The translations under genes and the position numbers were made by a program. DNA of 64,000 nt from Verrucomicrobiales bacterium (lineage in GTDB: Bacteria; Verrucomicrobiota; Verrucomicrobiia; Verrucomicrobiales; DEV007). The notes below the pieces were generated by a model, which had not been told where the DNA came from, did no database searches, and saw nothing but the letters and a program-made list of their open reading frames with translations. Positions 1 to 9,678 of the stretch are shown here, piece by piece. Where the stretch lies: positions 1 to 64,000 of the forward strand of contig JAOFDG010000003.1 in the NCBI GenBank assembly GCA_028033615.1. Reading direction: 5' to 3'. How positions within the stretch are numbered: position 1 is the stretch's first letter; the number at the start of each line of letters is the position of its first letter.

Positions 1-585
1 AAAGCTCTCCCCAAGAAAGAGGTTAAAAAGAAAATTGCAGTTAAGAAAAGTATAAAAAGTGCTGCTGCTAAGAAAAAACAAGAGGAAGAAGAGGTTCTTC
101 CTATTCCCATAAGGCCTAAGCTTAGGAAATCTCTTAAGCTTAGTAACTTTGAGGCTAAACAGCAGCAGAAACTTCGTGATCTCCGTGATTCTTTGTTAGA
201 TACTATGGCTGGAGTTGCTAGAGATAATTTAAGATCAGATTCGGATGGGGGAGACTCATCCGCTTTTGGAATGCATCAAGCTGATGCAGGTAGTGACGCT
301 TATGATAGGGATTTTGCATTAAATTTACTATCACAAGAGCAGGATGCTTTGCATGAGATTGAGGAAGCTTTAAAGAGAATAGACTATGGAACATATGGAA
401 TATGTGAAATGTCTAAGAAAAAAATCATAAATGCTCGTCTTGAGGCGATTCCATTTGCGCGATTTACAGTAGAATGCCAAGCTCAAATTGAGAAAGAAAG
501 TGGAATTAGAGGGGGAAGAAGGTTGCCTGATAGGAGTAATATGGTTGGTTATATGGAAGATACATCTGGGGTTGAAAAGGCTTAA
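1..585 (+). CDS. TraR/DksA-family protein with Lys-rich N-terminal extension (5' end outside the window)
   Basis: Frame 1 is open from base 1 (KALPKKEVKKKIAVKKSIKSAAAKKKQEEE...), so the 193 start in the ORF track is internal. C-terminal motif YGTYGICEMSKKKIINARLEAIPFARFTVECQ is DksA/TraR-like. Confidence 0.85.
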   Translation, partial: KALPKKEVKKKIAVKKSIKSAAAKKKQEEEEVLPIPIRPKLRKSLKLSNFEAKQQQKLRDLRDSLLDTMAGVARDNLRSDSDGGDSSAFGMHQADAGSDAYDRDFALNLLSQEQDALHEIEEALKRIDYGTYGICEMSKKKIINARLEAIPFARFTVECQAQIEKESGIRGGRRLPDRSNMVGYMEDTSGVEKA

Positions 586-625
586 ATCTGAGTTTAATAT
601 TATTATCCCTCAATAAAATACTAAA

Positions 626-799
626 ATGGCACGAGATACTATTATTTTGGAATGTACAGAAGCACGTGAAAAAGGTGTTCCTCCATCCAGATATACTACA
701 ACTAGAAATAAGAAGAGCTTAAGAACACCAGGCCGATTAGAAAAAGTGAAGTATAATCCCTTCTTAAAAAAGAGAACTCTTCACCGTGAACTTAGGTAA
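626..799 (+). CDS. rpmG: 50S ribosomal protein L33
   Basis: Translated by hand: [57 protein letters not shown]. 57 aa, missing from the ORF track because of length. Confidence 0.92.
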   Translation: MARDTIILECTEAREKGVPPSRYTTTRNKKSLRTPGRLEKVKYNPFLKKRTLHRELR

Positions 800-809
800 T
801 TAAATTATT

Positions 810-1049
810 ATGGAACCTAAAAACGAACAGCGCGCATACAATTTAAGAAAAGCTAATAGAAAAATGCCACGTAGGCGTTTGGATATACCTGTGGAGCAAA
901 TTGATTACAAAAATCCAGAGGTCTTAACTCTTTTCACCACAGATACTGGCAAGATTTTACCAAGACGAATTACCGGTGTATCTGCCAAAATTCATAGAAA
1001 GATCACCAGAGAGATTAAGCGTTCTAGGGCAGTAAATTTACTTAAATAA
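810..1049 (+). CDS. rpsR: 30S ribosomal protein S18
   Basis: IDYKNPEVLTLFTTDTGKILPRRITGVSAKIHRKITREIKRSRAVNLL is S18-like. Confidence 0.93.
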   Translation: MEPKNEQRAYNLRKANRKMPRRRLDIPVEQIDYKNPEVLTLFTTDTGKILPRRITGVSAKIHRKITREIKRSRAVNLLK

Positions 1050-1068
1050 ATATTTTAAATATTTATTT
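1044..1068 (+). terminator. AT-rich inverted repeat at the end of rpsR
   Basis: aaataaatatt-tta-aatatttattt, 11-bp perfect stem overlapping the rpsR stop codon. No clear U-tract. Confidence 0.35.
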
Positions 1069-1163
1069 AATGCCGATAAATCTGTTTCACAGATTTACAA
1101 ATATTAATTCGCGACATAATCTAGCACTAGAAGCATAATTCTTTTGTTTGTACATAGTTTGAT

Positions 1164-1943
1164 ATGGAGGAATTGAATGATACGCAATCAGAGATTGATG
1201 ATAGGGGAATTGATATTAATTGGGTTGGTGTAAGCTCCTTTAAATTTCCTGTTAATGTACAGGATAAAGCTTCATTTCAGCCCACTATTTCAGAATTTTC
1301 ATTGGCTGTTGATCTTTCAAAAGATCAAAGAGGTACACACATGAGTAGATTTATAGAAGTCTTAAATGAGCACGGGAATTGTATAAGTGTTAAGAATATA
1401 TCGATTTTGAATAGACATTTACTCGAAAAACTTAAGGCTCAAAAATCTCGAGTTAATTCTAGGTTTTCATATTTTGTTGAGAAAAAAGCACCTGAGACAG
1501 GTTTAAAGGGTCCAATAGACTATTTAGTAAACATTGAAAGTATACTGGACGGTGAACGCTTTGAATCAGAGATTACCGTAAATGTTCCGGTAACGACATT
1601 GTGTCCCTGTTCTAAAGCAATAAGTAACAGGGGGGCTCATAATCAAAGAGGAAACGTTAAATTCTCAGTTAGATCATCTGATCCGATATGGATTGAAGAT
1701 TTGATTTCACTCGTCGAATCGTCCGCCAGTTCAGAGCTTTATAGTGTTTTGAAAAGGCCAGATGAAAAGGTTGTGACTGAAAGAGCGTATGACAATCCTG
1801 TTTTTGTGGAGGATTTAGTTCGTAATGTGGCGCTTAAGGCTAATGAAATGAGTAATATTAATTGGTATAAAGTTGAAGCCGAGAATTTTGAGTCAATTCA
1901 TAATCACAATGCTTATGCTGTTATTGTTAAGGAGCTTAAATAA
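1164..1943 (+). CDS. folE2: GTP cyclohydrolase FolE2 (type IB)
   Basis: FolE2 motifs: VSSFKFPVNV, QRGTHMSRFIE, VPVTTLCPCSKAIS..GAHNQRG. Confidence 0.93.
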   Translation: MEELNDTQSEIDDRGIDINWVGVSSFKFPVNVQDKASFQPTISEFSLAVDLSKDQRGTHMSRFIEVLNEHGNCISVKNISILNRHLLEKLKAQKSRVNSRFSYFVEKKAPETGLKGPIDYLVNIESILDGERFESEITVNVPVTTLCPCSKAISNRGAHNQRGNVKFSVRSSDPIWIEDLISLVESSASSELYSVLKRPDEKVVTERAYDNPVFVEDLVRNVALKANEMSNINWYKVEAENFESIHNHNAYAVIVKELK

Positions 1944-1964
1944 ACATTTTAGATTCTAAAATGT
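1944..1964. repeat. Inverted repeat directly after the folE2 stop
   Basis: acattttaga-t-tctaaaatgt, perfect 10-bp arms. Confidence 0.5.
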
Positions 1965-2169
1965 GTTGAACACTAAAGTGCACTTTGAGACTTTCCGCTT
2001 GTAATAGGGATGGCTAAGGTTATTTTTATTTATAGTTTAGAAAGATGTATCTCCCAATTCGAATTTCTATTATATGGACAATTAATGCTTAGGCGTTGGT
2101 TCATTAGGTTAACGTGTCTCAATAAATTTTTAGCGCCGATGGGAAAAAATCCTAAATCAAATCATTAAC

Positions 2170-3741
2170 ATGAATACTCCTGATTCAGTTGTAATTTACG
2201 ATACCACACTGCGTGATGGTACTCAGGGACTAGGCCTTTCATTTAGCTCATTAGATAAACTTCGAGTTGCTGAAAGGCTGGATGACTTTGGTGTCAATTA
2301 TATTGAAGGTGGTTGGCCGGGATCAAATCCAAAGGATGTTGATTTTTTCTCTGAAGCAAAAAAGATAAACTGGAAGAATGCAAAGGTAGCTGCATTTGGA
2401 AGCACTAGAAGGGCAGATAAAGAAGTAGAATCTGATCCGCAAGTTAGAACTCTTCTAGAAGCTGAGACTCCTGTAATTACCTTTTTTGGTAAAACCTGGA
2501 AACTTCATGTTACAGAAGTTCTTAGGACCTCGGAAGAGGAGAATCAATCGATGATAAGAGATACAGCAAGATATCTGAAGAGTGAAGGGCGAGAGGTGAT
2601 ATATGATGCAGAACATTTTTTTGATGGGTACAAAGATGACCCTAGGCATGCTATTGCTACATTGATTGCAGCCAAAGAGGGGGGTGCTGATGCGATAGTC
2701 CTATGTGATACCAATGGAGGAACAATGCCGCATGAAATATATAAAATGACTGAGGAAGTTGTAAACACGATAAATGCTCCAGTAGGTATACATACTCATG
2801 ATGATACTGGAGTTGGTGTAGCAAATGCTCTTTCTGCCGTTACTGCAGGTGCAGTTCATGTTCAAGGAACTATTAACGGATATGGCGAGCGTACAGGTAA
2901 TTGCAATCTAACTTCTGCTGTTCCAAATCTATCACTTAAAATGGGTATTGGTATTTCTGCTGATGTATCAAAACTTACTCAGATATCTCATTTCGTTGAT
3001 GATCTTGGAAATAATTCTCATAATGAACGTGCGCCATACGTTGGGAGGACTGCTTTCTCGCATAAGGGTGGAATGCACGTTAATGCAGTACAAAAATTAT
3101 CCAGAACGTATGAGCATATTACTCCTGAAAGCGTAGGTAATTCACAGGTTATTCTTATTTCTGAGCTGTCTGGTCAGAGTAACATTCTAATGAAAGCAAA
3201 AGAATTAGGGCATAATCTCGAGAAAGGTAGTGAAACAGCTCTAGGAATTTTATCTCAATTAAAGGACCTTGAAAAAGATGGATATGAATTTGAAGCAGCT
3301 GAAGGATCTTTTGAAATCTTAATAAGAAAAGCTATAAATGATTATCGCAGTTTATTTAAACTTACTGAATATCATTGTACAACGAGAAGGCATCCAGAAA
3401 GTTATTTTGAAACTTGTGAAGCAACGGTTAAATTAGAGGTAAATGATCAGCCTGCTTATACTGTTGCGCAGGGAGATGGACCGGTTAATGCACTTGATAG
3501 TGCTTTAAGAAAAGCTTTAGAGCCATTCTATCCATCCATCAAAGGTATTGAGTTAAGAGATTATAAAGTCAGAATTATAGATAGTCATACTGGGACTGCT
3601 GCTAAAACAAGAGTTTTGATAGTATCTTCAGATGGAGAAAATAGTTGGGGTACTGTGGGAGTTTCAGAAAATATAATAGTTGCTAGTTGGAGAGCCCTCG
3701 TAGACAGCATTGAGTATTATTTGCTCAAACAAGAAAATTAA
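2170..3741 (+). CDS. cimA: (R)-citramalate synthase / alpha-isopropylmalate synthase family
   Basis: VVIYDTTLRDGTQGLGLSFSSLDKLRVAERLDDFGVNYIEGGWPGSNPKD; C-terminal LeuA dimer-like domain. Confidence 0.9.
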   Translation: MNTPDSVVIYDTTLRDGTQGLGLSFSSLDKLRVAERLDDFGVNYIEGGWPGSNPKDVDFFSEAKKINWKNAKVAAFGSTRRADKEVESDPQVRTLLEAETPVITFFGKTWKLHVTEVLRTSEEENQSMIRDTARYLKSEGREVIYDAEHFFDGYKDDPRHAIATLIAAKEGGADAIVLCDTNGGTMPHEIYKMTEEVVNTINAPVGIHTHDDTGVGVANALSAVTAGAVHVQGTINGYGERTGNCNLTSAVPNLSLKMGIGISADVSKLTQISHFVDDLGNNSHNERAPYVGRTAFSHKGGMHVNAVQKLSRTYEHITPESVGNSQVILISELSGQSNILMKAKELGHNLEKGSETALGILSQLKDLEKDGYEFEAAEGSFEILIRKAINDYRSLFKLTEYHCTTRRHPESYFETCEATVKLEVNDQPAYTVAQGDGPVNALDSALRKALEPFYPSIKGIELRDYKVRIIDSHTGTAAKTRVLIVSSDGENSWGTVGVSENIIVASWRALVDSIEYYLLKQEN

Positions 3742-3763
3742 ATATAGTAAATTTATAATTTTT

Positions 3764-4708
3764 CTATGGTCTTTTACGTGGAGAGAATCGACTCCTTTTG
3801 ACTTTTCTTGTAGAATCTTTTGAGCCGGTATAGCGAGCCCGGATTCTTGCCAATAAGCCTAGTTTTTCTTTCTTAGGTTCAGTCTTTATAACTGGATCTT
3901 TCTTAGGTTTTTTTAAAATTATCCCTCTGATTTTTGGGTCCAATGTTGAAAGTAAAGTTTTTTTAATGGGTTGATCGTTTTTTTTTGGTTTTAGTATTTT
4001 ATTAGTATTTGTCTCAGATTTTAATGGGAGGCTTTTTGAGGCCAGATTTTGATTTTTGTCCTTTGGATAGGTTCCTGGATATGGAGCGAATGTGTTAATT
4101 GGAACTTTGTAAGTCCTATTATTTTGTTTGCAATTCTGGTGGGATCTAATGAAGGATGTAGGACTATAATAATTGGAGTAAGTTTTTGCAAAACTTGACC
4201 TGTGCATTCCGATTGATAGGTTTTTACGAGTTTCAAAATGTAAGTGGGCCAAGTACATTCCTCTGTTGTTTCCAATTGCTCCAATTCTTTGTCCCCTTTT
4301 CACTATTTGATTAAGAACGACATTACGAGAGTCAAGATGGGCATAAAGAGAATCCATTAACTTGATTGTTGAATTTTTATCCATAAACACATGTCGAATT
4401 ATGATAACGTTACCCCATCCTCTGCGCACATCTCTTGATTGCACTACGATACCATCACCTATTGAATATACTGGATCACCCAAATCAGTGTTTCCACCGC
4501 CTTTCCCATTCCAATCCTCTCCCACGTGTCCATTAGGCCAGAATCCCCTAGCCTTGTAATATCCACTTCCTGTCGGTGCTCCTACAGGGAAATCGAAGCC
4601 TGAAGCCAAAGGTAGTTTTGCGTAATCTGATAGAGATATTGAAATGAAGAGATGGCTTATTAATAAAAGGAATACCTTTAATGGAATTTTAATTATATAT
4701 TCAACCAC
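3764..4708 (-). CDS. M23-family metallopeptidase with basic C-terminal tail
   Basis: VYSIGDGIVVQSRDVRRGWGNVIIIRH...LYAHLDSRNVVLNQIVKRGQRIGAIGNNRGMYLAHLHFETRK. Confidence 0.85.
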   Translation of the reverse strand: MVEYIIKIPLKVFLLLISHLFISISLSDYAKLPLASGFDFPVGAPTGSGYYKARGFWPNGHVGEDWNGKGGGNTDLGDPVYSIGDGIVVQSRDVRRGWGNVIIIRHVFMDKNSTIKLMDSLYAHLDSRNVVLNQIVKRGQRIGAIGNNRGMYLAHLHFETRKNLSIGMHRSSFAKTYSNYYSPTSFIRSHQNCKQNNRTYKVPINTFAPYPGTYPKDKNQNLASKSLPLKSETNTNKILKPKKNDQPIKKTLLSTLDPKIRGIILKKPKKDPVIKTEPKKEKLGLLARIRARYTGSKDSTRKVKRSRFSPRKRP

Positions 4709-4747
4709 GAGACGTCTAATTCTTTTTTGTTTTCTATTTAAAGAGTC

Positions 4748-5539
4748 TTAACTGTAAGTAAAATAGATCAACCCTGTAATTCCAATTAAGAGGCAATAAA
4801 AACCAAAGTATTTAAATTTCCCTTTAGCTATTAAATTCAGAACACAAAAAATTGCTATTAATCCAGTCAGAAACGCGGCGATCATGCCTGCTGAGTAAAC
4901 AATTAAAAGATCAGCTTTAAGAGATGAAATCTCTTTCATTTTTAAAACCATTGCGCCACAAATAGCAGGAATACCCAATAGGAACGAGAATTCTGCGCAT
5001 CGTTTGGGTGGGATTCCCAGAAGCATACCCATTGTAATTGTACTGCCAGATCGGCTTATTCCAGGCAGTAAAGCAATGGCCTGTGCTATTCCAATAATAA
5101 ATGAACGGCCCACAGTAACTTCCTTATTACTGATCGATTTTTTTATGAAGCTGGGTAAAAACAAAATCAGACCAGTAATAGATAGGTAAATGCACACTAG
5201 AATAGGGTCTTCACTTATCACTTCTACTTTGTCTTTAAACAAAAAACCAATGATTACAATGGGTATAGTTCCTACTATGAGAAATGTAATTAGTTTTTTT
5301 TCATCTGTGTAGCCATTTCTAAAAACGCTAAAGAATAGAGATATTAATCTTTTTCGGAAGTAAAGTACAACAGCTAGAAGAGTCGAGAAGTGTAACAGAA
5401 GATCAAATTCAATTGTTGAAGACTCTTGGCTGAAGCCAAGTGCTTCCTCCATTAATGCTAGATGCCCAGAGGATGATATTGGTAAGAATTCAGTTAAGCC
5501 CTGGACGATCCCAAGGATGATTGCCTCTATCAGGTTCAT
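4748..5539 (-). CDS. uppP: Undecaprenyl-diphosphate phosphatase (BacA/UppP)
   Basis: IILGIVQGLTEFLPISSSGHLAL and LLPGISRSGSTITMGMLLGI. Confidence 0.95.
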   Translation of the reverse strand: MNLIEAIILGIVQGLTEFLPISSSGHLALMEEALGFSQESSTIEFDLLLHFSTLLAVVLYFRKRLISLFFSVFRNGYTDEKKLITFLIVGTIPIVIIGFLFKDKVEVISEDPILVCIYLSITGLILFLPSFIKKSISNKEVTVGRSFIIGIAQAIALLPGISRSGSTITMGMLLGIPPKRCAEFSFLLGIPAICGAMVLKMKEISSLKADLLIVYSAGMIAAFLTGLIAIFCVLNLIAKGKFKYFGFYCLLIGITGLIYFTYS

Positions 5540-5599
5540 ATTATTTTAGTGACTTTTAAAGTATCTATGATTCTAATAGATCTTGTGAGTGATTAAAAG

Positions 5600-5689
5600 T
5601 GGCGGTGAGAGTGGGATTCGAACCCACGGAACCCTTTCAGGTTCACTTCTTTAGCAAAGAAGCGCTTTCGACCACTCAGCCATCTCACC
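5600..5689 (-). tRNA. tRNA-Ser(GCT), CCA encoded
   Basis: Minus strand ggtgaga..cttctttGCTaaagaagt..ttcgaatcccac..tctcaccgCCA; long variable arm, discriminator G. Confidence 0.93.
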
Positions 5690-5829
5690 ATTGTAGGATA
5701 GAATTTATAAAGAGGTTGATTTTAGTGACTAAAACAAAGCTTCAGCGGTGCGTCAATAATTAGCTATATTAAAATAATGATAAACACTATAAGAATTTCA
5801 TTATTTCTAATGACTTGGCCTTTAGTTAG

Positions 5830-7038
5830 ATGTCGAATTATGGAATTATGATTGAAGAAGAAGAGGCATTAGAAATAATCATATCAACTACCCCAACACC
5901 TATTCACCATAGAGTAGCAATTGAGAGGGCGAAAAACCAATATTTATTAAATGACGTACGGGCTTCTAATTATTCTCCAAAAGCAAATCAATCAGCTGTG
6001 GATGGCTATGGAGTTCGTGCAGGGAATATAGAATCATTAGAATTTAGAGTAATAGGTGAAAGTTTTGCGGGATCACCTTTTATGGGAATAATATCTGAGA
6101 GTGAAGCGGTACGTGTTTTTACAGGATCTAACCTTCCAGCCGAAGTTAATGCAGTCGTTATGCAGGAGGAGGTGAAAATTGTTGATGGTATAATGGTACT
6201 AGATAAGTCGCCTAAAGTTGGACAGTTTATAAGAAAGAAGGGTGAAGTTTATTGTGAGGGCCAAACGATTGGAAAAAAAGGGCAAAAAATTAACCCAGCG
6301 CTTTTAGGAACACTTATTTCAGACGGAGTAAATCAATTAGAAGTTAGTAAGAAATTAAGAGTAGGGGTTATTACAACAGGTGATGAAATTCAGCCTATTG
6401 AGCATGAGGGAATAAATGATTATCAGATTTATGATTCAAATAAGTATATGCTAAAAACACTACTTGAAGCCCAAGGTATAGAGGTTGATTTATCTACATC
6501 TGTTAATGATGATCGTGATGAACTTAGAAGAATTATTTCAAAAATGCTCGAGGAAACAGATATTTTACTAATATCTGGAGGGATAAGTATAGGGGAAAGA
6601 GATTATGTGCATGGTGTGCTTAAGGAATGTGGGGTATTTAAGGATTTTTGGAAGGTAAGAGTTAAGCCATCAAAGCCAATATTCTATGGAAGGTTCAATG
6701 ATTCATGCCAAGTTTTTGCATTACCTGGTAATCCAGTTTCTTCATATATCGGATTTCTTATATTTGTACTACCGGCGATTCAATATCGTAATGGGGCAAT
6801 GAAATCATCTTTAGGTTTAGATGAGACTAAGGTGAACCTTGGATCTGATATTGAAAATATCGAGAGTCGTGTGAATTACATTTTAGGCAATATCAATGAA
6901 GACGGGACTTTTCTGAGTCATAGGAATCAAAGATCCAATAATATTTTAGCTCTGAGTAATTCAAATGCATTTGTAAGATTTGAACCCCGAGCAAAATCGA
7001 GTAAGGGGACTGAGTTTAAAGCTTTCTTATTACCTTAA
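5830..7038 (+). CDS. moeA: Molybdopterin molybdenumtransferase
   Basis: NQSAVDGYGVRAGN, VFTGSNLPAEVNAVVMQEEV, VGVITTGDEI, DILLISGGISIGERDYV, FALPGNPVSSYIGF. Confidence 0.95.
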   Translation: MSNYGIMIEEEEALEIIISTTPTPIHHRVAIERAKNQYLLNDVRASNYSPKANQSAVDGYGVRAGNIESLEFRVIGESFAGSPFMGIISESEAVRVFTGSNLPAEVNAVVMQEEVKIVDGIMVLDKSPKVGQFIRKKGEVYCEGQTIGKKGQKINPALLGTLISDGVNQLEVSKKLRVGVITTGDEIQPIEHEGINDYQIYDSNKYMLKTLLEAQGIEVDLSTSVNDDRDELRRIISKMLEETDILLISGGISIGERDYVHGVLKECGVFKDFWKVRVKPSKPIFYGRFNDSCQVFALPGNPVSSYIGFLIFVLPAIQYRNGAMKSSLGLDETKVNLGSDIENIESRVNYILGNINEDGTFLSHRNQRSNNILALSNSNAFVRFEPRAKSSKGTEFKAFLLP

Positions 7039-7305
7039 ATTTATGTTTTTAAAAAAATCTTTTATTTAAAGGATTCCGATCATAAGTAGGGGAAAAATAT
7101 TAAAAATTTCACCATCTACCGACTATCAAAAATGATAATTTTAAAAAAAATGCAAAACAAATTTGATATAATTCATTATTTGGGTATTAGTTAATTAAGG
7201 AAATGCTAATATTTCAGATATTCAGAAATTTTTAAAAATTACATTAGACATAAATACTTTAATTAGTATAATATCAATAATTACTATAATAAAAAATATA
7301 AAGAT

Positions 7306-7749
7306 ATGGAAATTGTAACTGAAAACAATCAAACTGTAAGGAAGGATGCTGGAAGACTGGCTGACTTCATCATGTTCACTCAGAGATCCTTTTTATTAAA
7401 CCTCTCAAAGGAATTAAATAAAGGGAATGTATCATACGCTCAATTTTTTCTTTTAGGTTATTTAGCCAAAGAAGATTATTTAACAATGACTCATATTTCA
7501 CAGAAAATGGGTCATTCTACTGCTGCTGCTACTGGTCTAGTTGATCGACTTGAAAAACTAGGATACGTACAACGCTTGCATGCTTCAGACGATAGAAGAA
7601 AAGTTATGGTTCAAATAACTAGGAAGGGAATTGATCTAGTTGATAAAATGAGAGAAGATATCATTGATAACCTTGTCGAAGTCATGGCAGAAATGGATAA
7701 TGGAATAACATCTGCGGTAATGGATGCATCTAATAAAATTTCAGAATAG
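7306..7749 (+). CDS. MarR-family transcriptional regulator
   Basis: MTHISQKMGHSTAAATGLVDRLEKLGYVQRLHASDDRRKVMVQITRKG winged-helix pattern. Confidence 0.9.
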   Translation: MEIVTENNQTVRKDAGRLADFIMFTQRSFLLNLSKELNKGNVSYAQFFLLGYLAKEDYLTMTHISQKMGHSTAAATGLVDRLEKLGYVQRLHASDDRRKVMVQITRKGIDLVDKMREDIIDNLVEVMAEMDNGITSAVMDASNKISE

Positions 7750-7777
7750 AATTTTTATATTAGTTTTGTTTATAAAG

Positions 7778-7806
7778 CCTCAGTCGATTAGACTGAGGTT
7801 TTTTTT
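7778..7806 (+). terminator. Rho-independent terminator after the MarR gene
   Basis: cctcagtc-gatta-gactgagg followed by 8 T; 8-bp perfect stem. Confidence 0.88.
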
Positions 7807-8466
7807 ATGGATGGTGGATTATTACAATTTAAGTCACTAAATACAATTTGTGGTCTTACTCATGGCTTTGTATTGAGAAATGATAAAATTTCCGTCAATT
7901 GCCATAAGAGTGAGGCGCTAGATAGATTAAAACCTTACCATCAGGCCATGGTATGCTCATTAGGATTTACTCCCGATGACCTTTGTTTTACTGAACAAAT
8001 TCATGGAGATTTTGTTGCTACAGTTACTAATTCTAGAGGTTTTAATGATGCAATACCAGGTGCTGACGGTTTAATTACTTTTGAAAAAAGAGTTCTTTTA
8101 GGTGTTTTCGTTGCTGATTGCTGTGCAGTATTGATTGCTGACAGGCGGAGGCGAGGTGTCTCAATTATTCACTCTGGAAAAGTTGGAAGTGAATTAGGAA
8201 TTGTAAAAAAAGCTATTAGGAAGTTTCATGATCAAGGCATCATATCAAGTGATTTGATAGTTCAGCTTAGCCCATGTATCAGACCTCCTGCATACGAAAT
8301 TGATTTTGCAGATACTATTATTCAAGACTCTCTTTCGCTTGGCGTCCCAGAATACTCTATATTTGATTCTAATGAATGCACGTCATTGAACTTAGAGAGA
8401 TTTTACTCTTACAGAACAGAGAAAGGTTTTACCGGAAGAATGTTGGGCCTTATTGGCTTGCATTGA
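7807..8466 (+). CDS. pgeF: Laccase-domain polyphenol oxidase/purine nucleoside phosphorylase family (PgeF/YfiH)
   Basis: FTEQIHGDFVATV, GADGLITFEKRVLLGVFVADCCAVLIADRRRRGVSIIHSGKVGSELGIV, LSPCIRPPAYEID. Confidence 0.88.
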   Translation: MDGGLLQFKSLNTICGLTHGFVLRNDKISVNCHKSEALDRLKPYHQAMVCSLGFTPDDLCFTEQIHGDFVATVTNSRGFNDAIPGADGLITFEKRVLLGVFVADCCAVLIADRRRRGVSIIHSGKVGSELGIVKKAIRKFHDQGIISSDLIVQLSPCIRPPAYEIDFADTIIQDSLSLGVPEYSIFDSNECTSLNLERFYSYRTEKGFTGRMLGLIGLH

Positions 8467-8475
8467 GTTTTTTTG

Positions 8476-8772
8476 TTAATTGATGCTTTCTGAGTCATAA
8501 ACTAGAACCTTTTCCCACATATCCTTGCAAATATTTACAAACTCTTTATGAGCTGAGTGTTTTTGATATGAATCATGATTCTCAACGTTAAGGAAATTTA
8601 GGGATAGATGATAAGCAAAGCTTTTATCGGTAACTTCCCTACAAGGAGTCGGTGCATTTTTGCCCAATGAACCTGACTCTACGATGTCAATTTCAGTTAG
8701 TTTTAATGCCAGTGTTTCAAAAACTTGTAGTTTTTGATTTTCCTTCATCCAGAAATATACATTATGGGTCAT
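8476..8772 (-). CDS. Dabb (stress-responsive alpha/beta barrel) domain protein
   Basis: MTHNVYFWMKEN..., SFAYHLSLNFLNVENHDSYQKHSAHKEFV pattern. Confidence 0.75.
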   Translation of the reverse strand: MTHNVYFWMKENQKLQVFETLALKLTEIDIVESGSLGKNAPTPCREVTDKSFAYHLSLNFLNVENHDSYQKHSAHKEFVNICKDMWEKVLVYDSESIN

Positions 8773-8815
8773 TTTGTTTTGGGTTATACTGATTTTGATT
8801 TAATTATTATAAGAT

Positions 8816-9667
8816 ATGAAACATTCTCAGATTGCTCCAGCCAAATTAAATTTATGGCTTAAAGTGCTTGGAAAGAGGGGTGATGGTTTTCACGATATTG
8901 AATCTTTAATTGTTCCTATCTCTGGTCTTAATGATGTATTACGATTTGATGTAAGAGAAGGGAATTCTGGTCTTAACATTAGCTGTAATTTATCTGAACT
9001 GTCTGTCGGTGAAGATAATTTAATCAGCAAGGCGGTAGCTTTAATCGAAAATGAATTGGATATTAAGATAGAGGGCTATATTGAACTGGAAAAGAATATA
9101 CCAATTGGAGCTGGTCTTGGTGGAGGGAGTGCGGACGCTGCGGCAACTCTTAGTTCATTAAATTGTATTTTTAAATCTTCACTTTCATTTAGTAAGCTTA
9201 CTAATATGGCTGCAGATTTAGGTAGTGATGTTCCGTTCTTCGTTGATTCTAAGCCATCTATTTGCAAGGGGAGAGGAGATGAGTTAATCCCTTACTTAGG
9301 AGCTCTAACTAATAAACCTATTGTTTTAATTAAGCCTCCATTCGAGGTTTCAAGCGCATGGGCTTATTCTAATTGGATTGAAGGGAATCAATTACATAAA
9401 GGGTTAGGTGATGTTCAGAGAGCAGATTGGGGTGAAGTGATTAATGATTTGGAAACGCCGGTTTTTAAGAAATTTTTGGTTTTGCCTACTATAAAAACTT
9501 GGTTTTTGGAGTGTGACGGGACTGAATTAGCGTTGATGTCAGGTTCAGGGTCAACTATGTTTGCTGTTTGCGTAGATTTACCAGCTGCTAAAAAAATTTT
9601 AAAAAAAGCACAAGAGTATTTTGGATCAAGTGTATGGACTAAGATCGTAGAGATAGAGAGGGGATAA
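8816..9667 (+). CDS. ispE: 4-diphosphocytidyl-2-C-methyl-D-erythritol kinase
   Basis: APAKLNLWLKVLGKRGDGFHDIESL and NIPIGAGLGGGSADAAATL. Confidence 0.94.
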   Translation: MKHSQIAPAKLNLWLKVLGKRGDGFHDIESLIVPISGLNDVLRFDVREGNSGLNISCNLSELSVGEDNLISKAVALIENELDIKIEGYIELEKNIPIGAGLGGGSADAAATLSSLNCIFKSSLSFSKLTNMAADLGSDVPFFVDSKPSICKGRGDELIPYLGALTNKPIVLIKPPFEVSSAWAYSNWIEGNQLHKGLGDVQRADWGEVINDLETPVFKKFLVLPTIKTWFLECDGTELALMSGSGSTMFAVCVDLPAAKKILKKAQEYFGSSVWTKIVEIERG

Positions 9668-9678
9668 AAAATTACAGC

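Noticed and set aside
2455-2768. Minus-strand ORFs opposite cimA
   Set aside because: Shadow ORFs within a confident CDS.
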